Assembly: GCA_964519995.1 (NCBI GenBank)
Contig: CAZFLY010000026.1
Span: forward strand, 1 to 36,632
From: CAZFLY01 sp964519995
GTDB lineage: Bacteria > Planctomycetota > Phycisphaerae > Sedimentisphaerales > Anaerobacaceae
Reading direction: 5' to 3'
Length of the DNA: 36,632 bases
A program made the position numbers and the translations under genes. The notes beneath the pieces were generated by a model. The model made no database searches. It worked only from the letters and a program-made list of their open reading frames with translations, and was not told where the DNA came from. Below are positions 31,711-36,632 of the stretch, piece by piece. Positions within the stretch are counted from its first letter, which is position 1. Each line of letters opens with the position of its first letter.

Positions 31711-32604
31711 CTATTGGGCTTCGTGTTTTCGCCAGTATATATATCGGACTGCTAACCAATAACCAGCGATTGAACCAAGAGTTCCAAAGGCTACCATCTG
31801 GATAGGCAATATAGAAACAACAGCATTGGGGAAAAAAGTAGCAGGCCATTGCTGGGCAAAATCAAGCAATTTCTCGTTTCTGTAGGAAAAGCTTATGACT
31901 AAAGGGCTTACCAAAGCGGTTGATATAATAGGCCAGACATAACTCATATGCAGCAATACTTTTACACAAAAGGCAGCTATGCCAAACGAAACTATTACAG
32001 CGAAAGCGATCTGTCCAACTGCAGGTTCAGTGGCGATAGAATTGCCTAACATAGAGACATTACGGGCAAATATGCGTATGCACAAAGGGGCTATTATAAG
32101 TGAGAGCACAAGGGCGCCAAATGCTCTTAAGTAGGGGTCTATACTGCCTTTACGTGTATTCCCAATTTTGGAAAACAGGGGGCGTTTATTGATGATATAT
32201 CCTGCTAATGCGACACCAGCTATTCCTACGCCAACGATGATTATCCATAGAAAAAGGTCCCAAGTGGTTAATGATAGTAAGGCTTGTCGTTGGGCGGGCT
32301 TAGGATTCTGTTGCATTAAGCCGGCAATGGAGCCTGAACGAAGGGCCCAGACAGCTAAGCCAGTCGGTACACAAAGAATGCCTATTTCTCGTCCGTATGG
32401 CCAAGAAAGCAGATAGGCAAAGGAGCCTAACGCAAAAGCAATAAGAACCAAAATGATTAAATTAAAAAGACTTATGTTCACAGCTAAAACAGCAGCTAAT
32501 GGATCGTTAATAGATGATAAAGGCCAGGCGAAAAAACCAATCACAATCGCGCCGACGGCCATCACAACAGCGATTCTTATTTTCATTAGCCATGACAATT
32601 CCAT
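31711..32604 (-). CDS. Polytopic membrane protein of unknown function
   Basis: The ATG at 32604 is chosen because GGAAG lies 7 nt upstream; an in-frame ATG at 32652 has no such signal. The 297-residue product has about eight hydrophobic segments, for example IAVVMAVGAIVIGFFAWPLS, LFNLIILVLIAFALGSFAYL, LFLWIIIVGVGIAGVALAGY and AFGALVLSLIIAPLCIRIFA, and a C-terminal VSILPIQMVAFGTLGSIAGY. The C-terminus is basic (RYIYWRKHEAQ). I do not recognise a family; there are no obvious catalytic or metal-binding motifs. It is transcribed towards csrA, 310 nt away, and is probably an independent gene. Confidence 0.65.
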   Translation of the reverse strand: MELSWLMKIRIAVVMAVGAIVIGFFAWPLSSINDPLAAVLAVNISLFNLIILVLIAFALGSFAYLLSWPYGREIGILCVPTGLAVWALRSGSIAGLMQQNPKPAQRQALLSLTTWDLFLWIIIVGVGIAGVALAGYIINKRPLFSKIGNTRKGSIDPYLRAFGALVLSLIIAPLCIRIFARNVSMLGNSIATEPAVGQIAFAVIVSFGIAAFCVKVLLHMSYVWPIISTALVSPLVISFSYRNEKLLDFAQQWPATFFPNAVVSILPIQMVAFGTLGSIAGYWLAVRYIYWRKHEAQ

Positions 32605-32800
32605 AAGCAGCTTCCGTAAATAAAATCGGCGATAAATTACCAACATGAACAATACAGGTCAATCAAATTCATGAAAGCAAAAAAGAACGAAAATTATTCG
32701 TGAACTTGACGAATAGGACAATTAGTTTTTAGGACTCGCAAGCAATATTTTTTTAATCTGTTATGTGGTGGAGGGTTATGCCATTTTTAAGATTGGGTCA

Positions 32801-32870
32801 AAAATGCACAGAAATGCGCAAAAAAACGCAGAAATGCACAAAAGTTAGCGAGATATGAGCAAAAATGCGC
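32801..32870 (+). repeat. 10-bp phased direct repeats
   Basis: Four adjacent 10-mers fit RAAATGCRCA: AAAATGCACA, GAAATGCGCA, AAAAAACGCA (degenerate) and GAAATGCACA (32801-32840). A fifth copy, AAAAATGCGC, lies in the same 10-bp phase at 32861-32870. The spacing equals about one helical turn. They lie upstream of the restriction-modification genes. No coding frame explains them. Confidence 0.55.
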
Positions 32871-32943
32871 ACTTTTTGAGCAGACATGAAATGGCCGACT
32901 TGACTTTGAAAATTTGTGCGTTGGCATGGCATCAAATTTGCTA

Positions 32944-33016
32944 ATGCAACGATATTAAAATGGGTAAACAATAGCCTTATAGGACGTTGCATATTGTAGC
33001 AGGTTCATTATATATT
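32944..33016 (+). promoter_or_regulatory. Promoter and possible operator of the restriction-modification unit
   Basis: TTGCAT (32987-32992), an 18-nt spacer and TATATT (33011-33016) make a fair promoter for the small ORF at 33046. A perfect 8-bp inverted repeat, ATGCAACG (32944-32951) and CGTTGCAT (32985-32992), overlaps the -35, a position suited to a repressor or controller site. No controller gene was found nearby. Confidence 0.4.
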
Positions 33017-33045
33017 CGGAATGTGTAACACAAAGGGGGTGATAA

Positions 33046-33243
33046 ATGAGAAGTCGGAAGTGGAAGGCAGAAGACGGAAGGCAGACGACGGAAAAAGAAA
33101 GGCTGAAGGTAAAAGAAAGAAGGCAGAGGGCAGCAGAAAAAAAGAGATTGAGTGAGGAAGAGAATTTTAGCTTTTATATGTCGAATTTTGTCGATAGAAT
33201 TATTGAGAGGGTTGATAGTTTCGGTCAGCAATTCAGTGAGTGA
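33046..33243 (+). CDS. Small charged protein overlapping the restriction-modification gene
   Basis: The 65-residue ORF has an almost perfect Shine-Dalgarno (AAGGGGGTGAT) 2 nt before its ATG region, stronger than any other in the window. Its stop overlaps the GTG of the next gene (GTGA, 33240-33243). The first two thirds are Lys/Arg/Glu-rich and come from a purine-only-like stretch (KERLKVKERRQRAAEKKRLS). The end, FSFYMSNFVDRIIERVDSFG, is amphipathic and looks like a true helix. It may be a leader peptide that couples translation of the enzyme, or a small partner protein. I do not recognise a family. Confidence 0.45.
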   Translation: MRSRKWKAEDGRQTTEKERLKVKERRQRAAEKKRLSEEENFSFYMSNFVDRIIERVDSFGQQFSE

Positions 33244-36200
33244 AAGCTGTATCGTTTCGAGAGAATAGAATGGCGAGTGACACGTTCAATCAGTACATTC
33301 GCGAGATAAACAGAGCATATCTGCGAGAAGATGCTACAGAGCACACGCACCGGCCAGCGATGAAGGCGTTCGTTGAGGGATTGAGCGCGAAGGTTATGGC
33401 CACGAATGAGCCGAAGCGGACAGCATGTGGAGCACCAGATTTCATTATCTCAAGGGGGAAAAAAAGGCTTGATCAGACAATCGGTTATATCGAGTGCAAG
33501 GATATTGGGACAAGTTTGAAAGAGGCGGCGAAAACCGAGCAGATCAAGAAGAGATATTTACCGAGTTTTCACAATTTCATTCTGACAGATTACATCGAGT
33601 TTTGGTGGTACGTTGATGGAGAGAAGCGGCTGACTGCAAGGCTGGCAGAGGAGAAGAAGGAAGGATTCAAAGTTACTGAACAAGGACGAAATGATGTGGC
33701 AGAACTCTTTGAGTGCTTTTTTGCGCAAGAGCCAGAGAAGGTCACTACCGCAAAAGACCTTGCTATAAGGATGGCACACAAAGCGCGAATGATGCGCGAT
33801 GTGATTACTAAGACCTTTGAGCAGGAAGTAGAAACCGGCACGCTGCATGGACAGTATGAAGGATTCAAGGAGGTGTTACTGCATGATCTAACGGAAATTG
33901 AATTTGCAGATATGTATGCACAGACGATAAGCTATGGATTGTTTACTGCTCGGTGTCATATTGATGAAGTCACGTTGTATGGGAAAGATAAACACGCAGT
34001 ATTTCATGGGATGAACGGCAAGCCGGGGGAATTTACAAGAGAACATGCGGCATTTATGCTACCGAAGACAAATCCTTTTTTGAGGAGTGTATTTGGGCAT
34101 ATTGCAGGACCAGATTTGGATGACCGGGTGGCGTGGCTTGTGGATGATTTAGTGGAGTTGTTGCGACAAGCCGATATGGGTGAGGTCTTAAGGGACTTTG
34201 CGAAGAAGAAGGGTCGTCGGGATCCAGTAGTACATTTCTATGAGACGTTTCTGGGACAATACGATCCGAAAATGAAAAAGAAACGTGGAGTGTACTATAC
34301 ACCCGATGAGGTGGTCTCATACATCGTTCGAAGTGTGGATTGGTTATTGAAGGAGAAGTTCGGATTAAAGCGGGGATTGGCGGACGAATCTAAGGTCAAG
34401 ATAAAAGACGAGAACGGAAAAGTAAAAGAGACTCACAAGGTTTTAGTTCTTGATCCTGCGGTGGGGACAGGAACATTTTTGTTTGAAGTGATCGATCAAA
34501 TCTACACTAAATTCAAACGCCAGAAAGGGGCGTGGTCTGCATACGTTAGAGAACACCTGTTGCCGCGGCTGTTTGGATTTGAGATACAGATGGCGCCCTA
34601 TGCGGTCTGTCATATGAAATTAGGTTTGCAGCTTGCTGAAAAGGGATATGATTTTGCCAGCGACGAACGCTTAGGGATATATCTTACCAACACTTTAGAG
34701 GAAGCCGAGGAGATATCTAAGAATGTCTTTGTACAGGAGTTAAGCAAAGAAGCGAGAGGGGCTAACAAGGTCAAGAAGGACCTTCCTATTATGGTGGTGC
34801 TGGGTAATCCTCCTTATGCGGCAATGCCTGCCAACAAAGGGTCTTGGATTACTGATTTGGTGAGGCGGAGCTACTATCCAGATGATGAGATACGTGAGCA
34901 AAATCCAAAGCTTCTTCTTGATGATTACGTGAAATTTGTGAGATTTGGACAATGGCGCATAGAGCGAACAGGACAAGGTATATTGGCCTTGATAACAAAT
35001 CATGGTTACTTGGACAATCCAACATTCCGTAAAATGAGAAAGGAGTTAATGAGAGTTTTTTCAGAGATATATGTTTTAGATCTTCATGGAAATGCAAATA
35101 GAAAAGAGGTTTGTCCTAATGGCTCTAAGGATGAAAACGTTTTTGATATAAGGCAAGGTGTTAGCGTTGGGATTTTTGTGAGAATACAAGAGACTGGAGG
35201 GTGCGTTAGAATGTACCATGCTGACCTTTGGGGCAAGAGAAAAGAAAAATGTGACTGGCTGGATACGAATAGCGTAGGAGGTATGGACTGGAATGTTGTG
35301 AGACCAACACAGCCATTCATCCTTTTCAAGAAGCAAGATGACAGGTCATTATCTGCGTATGAAGAGGGGTGGAGAATTTGTGACATAATGGTTGTAAGTT
35401 CGATGGGTATAAAGACTAATCGAGACAGATTGTTATTGGATTTCACGAAAAAAACGCTTGTTGAGAGAATCTCTGAACTTGCTGAAAAGTCAGTCGGCGA
35501 CGAAGAAATAATGCGCAAGTATGATTTAAAAGATAGTCCGTATTGGAACACTAATCGTGAGAGGGGGAAAATCAGAAGTGTAGATTGGGTGGCGAATATT
35601 TTCCAATGTGAGTATAGACCATTCGACAAAAGATGGATTTTGTATCAGCAAAACTTGATCGAAATTGGGAGAGGTGGGGCAGCAACTAAAGTTATGTTTC
35701 ACCTGATCAATCATGAGAATTTTGGTTTGATTTTTATGAGGCAAGTAGCAATAGATGAAGCTTATAGTCACGTTGGTATATCTAGAAATTTAGTAGATAA
35801 TAGAACGTTCTACAGTAACAAAGGAGCGACGAGTATAGCGCCTTTATATATATATCAGTTGGACCAAAATATAGCTTTATTTGAGGAAGCTGAGTGGGAT
35901 ACTGGTAAGGATGGTCGGATTCCAAATTTGTCGCGTGAGTTTGTGGAGGAAATGGCGAAGAAAATTGGGTTGGATTTTGTTAGTGACGGGCGAGGGAATC
36001 TGAAGGGTACGTTTGGACCGGAGGATGTGTTTGATTATATTTATGGTATATTATATTCGCCGGAGTATCGGCGGAGATATGCGGAGTTTTTGAAGATAGA
36101 TTTTCCGAGGATACCGTGGCCGAAGGATAGAGAGACGTTTGAAAAAGTAGCTAGTGTTGGGAGAGAGCTTGTTGGATTGCATTTGATGGAGCATCCTATT

Positions 36201-36524
36201 TTAGAGGATGAGAATCGATGGCCGCGATTTCCGGCAGAAGGTGATAATGAGGTAGAGAAGGGTTATCCGAAGTATGTGGCTAAGGCAGACGAGCCTGGTA
36301 AAGAGAGAGTGTATATAAACAAGGAGCAGTATTTCGAGGGAGTAAGGCCGGAGGTTTGGGAGTCTCATATTGGTGGGTATCAGGTTTGCGAAAAGTGGCT
36401 AAAGGATAGGAAGGGGCGAGAACTTTCGTATGATGATATAAGGCACTACCAAAAGGTGATCGTGGCGCTTAGCGAAACGATAAGATTGATGGAGGAGAAA
36501 TGTCTTTCAGAGATGTTTGCATAA
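33240..36524 (+). CDS. Type ISP/IIG restriction-modification enzyme (nuclease-methyltransferase fusion)
   Basis: The 1094 residues run from the GTG at 33240; ATG at 33270 is the alternative start. In order: a PD-(D/E)xK nuclease (P66-D67 in GAPDFII, E85-x-K87 in GYIECKDIG), a helical connector, and an N6-adenine methyltransferase with YYTPDEVVSYIV, motif I DPAVGTGTFLFE (405-416) and motif IV NPPY (523-526). A C-terminal target-recognition region of the type ISP family follows (FQCEYRPFDKRWILY; EVWESHIGGYQVCEKWL; then LSYDDIRHYQKVIVALSETI). Both catalytic centres look intact. There is no helicase, unlike the LlaGI-type ISP enzymes, so the layout is IIG-like. It would methylate its own site on host DNA and cleave unmodified DNA. 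The gene is more AT-rich than the ETF operon, in keeping with horizontal gain. Confidence 0.88.
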   Translation: MKAVSFRENRMASDTFNQYIREINRAYLREDATEHTHRPAMKAFVEGLSAKVMATNEPKRTACGAPDFIISRGKKRLDQTIGYIECKDIGTSLKEAAKTEQIKKRYLPSFHNFILTDYIEFWWYVDGEKRLTARLAEEKKEGFKVTEQGRNDVAELFECFFAQEPEKVTTAKDLAIRMAHKARMMRDVITKTFEQEVETGTLHGQYEGFKEVLLHDLTEIEFADMYAQTISYGLFTARCHIDEVTLYGKDKHAVFHGMNGKPGEFTREHAAFMLPKTNPFLRSVFGHIAGPDLDDRVAWLVDDLVELLRQADMGEVLRDFAKKKGRRDPVVHFYETFLGQYDPKMKKKRGVYYTPDEVVSYIVRSVDWLLKEKFGLKRGLADESKVKIKDENGKVKETHKVLVLDPAVGTGTFLFEVIDQIYTKFKRQKGAWSAYVREHLLPRLFGFEIQMAPYAVCHMKLGLQLAEKGYDFASDERLGIYLTNTLEEAEEISKNVFVQELSKEARGANKVKKDLPIMVVLGNPPYAAMPANKGSWITDLVRRSYYPDDEIREQNPKLLLDDYVKFVRFGQWRIERTGQGILALITNHGYLDNPTFRKMRKELMRVFSEIYVLDLHGNANRKEVCPNGSKDENVFDIRQGVSVGIFVRIQETGGCVRMYHADLWGKRKEKCDWLDTNSVGGMDWNVVRPTQPFILFKKQDDRSLSAYEEGWRICDIMVVSSMGIKTNRDRLLLDFTKKTLVERISELAEKSVGDEEIMRKYDLKDSPYWNTNRERGKIRSVDWVANIFQCEYRPFDKRWILYQQNLIEIGRGGAATKVMFHLINHENFGLIFMRQVAIDEAYSHVGISRNLVDNRTFYSNKGATSIAPLYIYQLDQNIALFEEAEWDTGKDGRIPNLSREFVEEMAKKIGLDFVSDGRGNLKGTFGPEDVFDYIYGILYSPEYRRRYAEFLKIDFPRIPWPKDRETFEKVASVGRELVGLHLMEHPILEDENRWPRFPAEGDNEVEKGYPKYVAKADEPGKERVYINKEQYFEGVRPEVWESHIGGYQVCEKWLKDRKGRELSYDDIRHYQKVIVALSETIRLMEEKCLSEMFA

Positions 36525-36528
36525 TGAT

Positions 36529-36545
36529 GGTGTGCGTAGCACACC
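36529..36545. repeat. Short perfect hairpin after the restriction-modification gene
   Basis: GGTGTGC, GTA, GCACACC lies 4 nt after the stop. It has no T-tract, and resembles short dispersed palindromes of the TAGGGTGTGC type. The last ~90 nt of the window contain no gene. Confidence 0.5.
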
Positions 36546-36632
36546 CTACCAGGTGGATTCCCAATCGTGGTCGAGGCGACAAAACCCGCAATAACCCTCC
36601 CGACTGCGACGTTCGGGGGTAGTGTTGACGGG

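Noticed and set aside
32801..32870. CRISPR array
   Set aside because: Repeats are only 10 bp with no spacers of constant length and no cas genes nearby.
33046..33150. Phase-variable tract controlling the restriction enzyme
   Set aside because: The purine-rich stretch has only short homopolymers (up to seven A) and no perfect short tandem repeat long enough for clear slippage control.

Overview
The window looks like a chromosomal scaffold piece from an uncultured planctomycete, probably Phycisphaerae or Sedimentisphaerales-like. The evidence is indirect: secreted LamG/TPR and PKD proteins, a beta-helix protein with a C-terminal dockerin-like repeat, PD40 propeller/TPR proteins, and a sigma-70-like factor with a long helix-turn-helix N-terminus. 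Genes are densely packed, mostly on the minus strand from 1 to 14.7 kb and 16.7 to 24 kb. A run of 100 N at 30517-30616 is a scaffold gap. No tRNA, rRNA or CRISPR array was found.

Layout. 1-2632: two translationally coupled secreted proteins (PKD, cut by the window edge; LamG+TPR). 2882-3910: membrane-anchored coiled-coil protein with a consensus promoter. 4072-7214: an arsR-controlled metal/metalloid locus, read right to left as arsR, YraQ/DUF318 permease, trmO, small thioredoxin, broken ccdA and the last 45 codons of an acr3-like arsenite pump. 7490-8514: small exported proteins. 8725-14794: a housekeeping block with rpoN, recR, dnaX and the SRP RNA gene. This block carries two insertions. 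One is a REP/RAYT unit with a hypothetical gene between recR and dnaX, where ybaB is usually found. The other is a four-helix-bundle gene flanked by inverted AT-rich repeats between dnaX and ffs. 15068-16577: dockerin/beta-helix protein and a ferredoxin. 16688-19686: proC plus an ABC-2 exporter. 19766-23022: flavin reductase, TauE-type permease, PGPGW-like protein and the unusual sigma factor. 23284-28075: an orphan corrinoid protein, then a two-gene electron-transfer module in which EtfB-EtfA are fused and ETF-QO carries its own ferredoxin domain (equivalent to FixA-FixB and FixC-FixX), with a hairpin cluster between the genes. 28127-30659: two 5'-truncated propeller genes joined head to head, the second with an in-frame stop and the N gap. 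31047-32604: csrA with a long low-complexity tail and a membrane protein. 33046-36524: a small purine-rich ORF overlapping a type ISP/IIG restriction-modification enzyme.

How the parts fit. The ars-type locus is a decayed operon that keeps its regulator, its operator and one permease. The ETF/ETF-QO pair would pass electrons from flavin dehydrogenases to the quinone pool. The corrinoid protein would need methyltransferases encoded elsewhere. I did not find a clear new defence or signalling system. The strongest candidates for something undescribed are the HTH-extended sigma factor (21328-23022), the REP/RAYT unit with its passenger gene (10951-12485), and the hairpin cluster inside the ETF operon (26297-26385). 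All calls come from reading the sequence; no database search was run.
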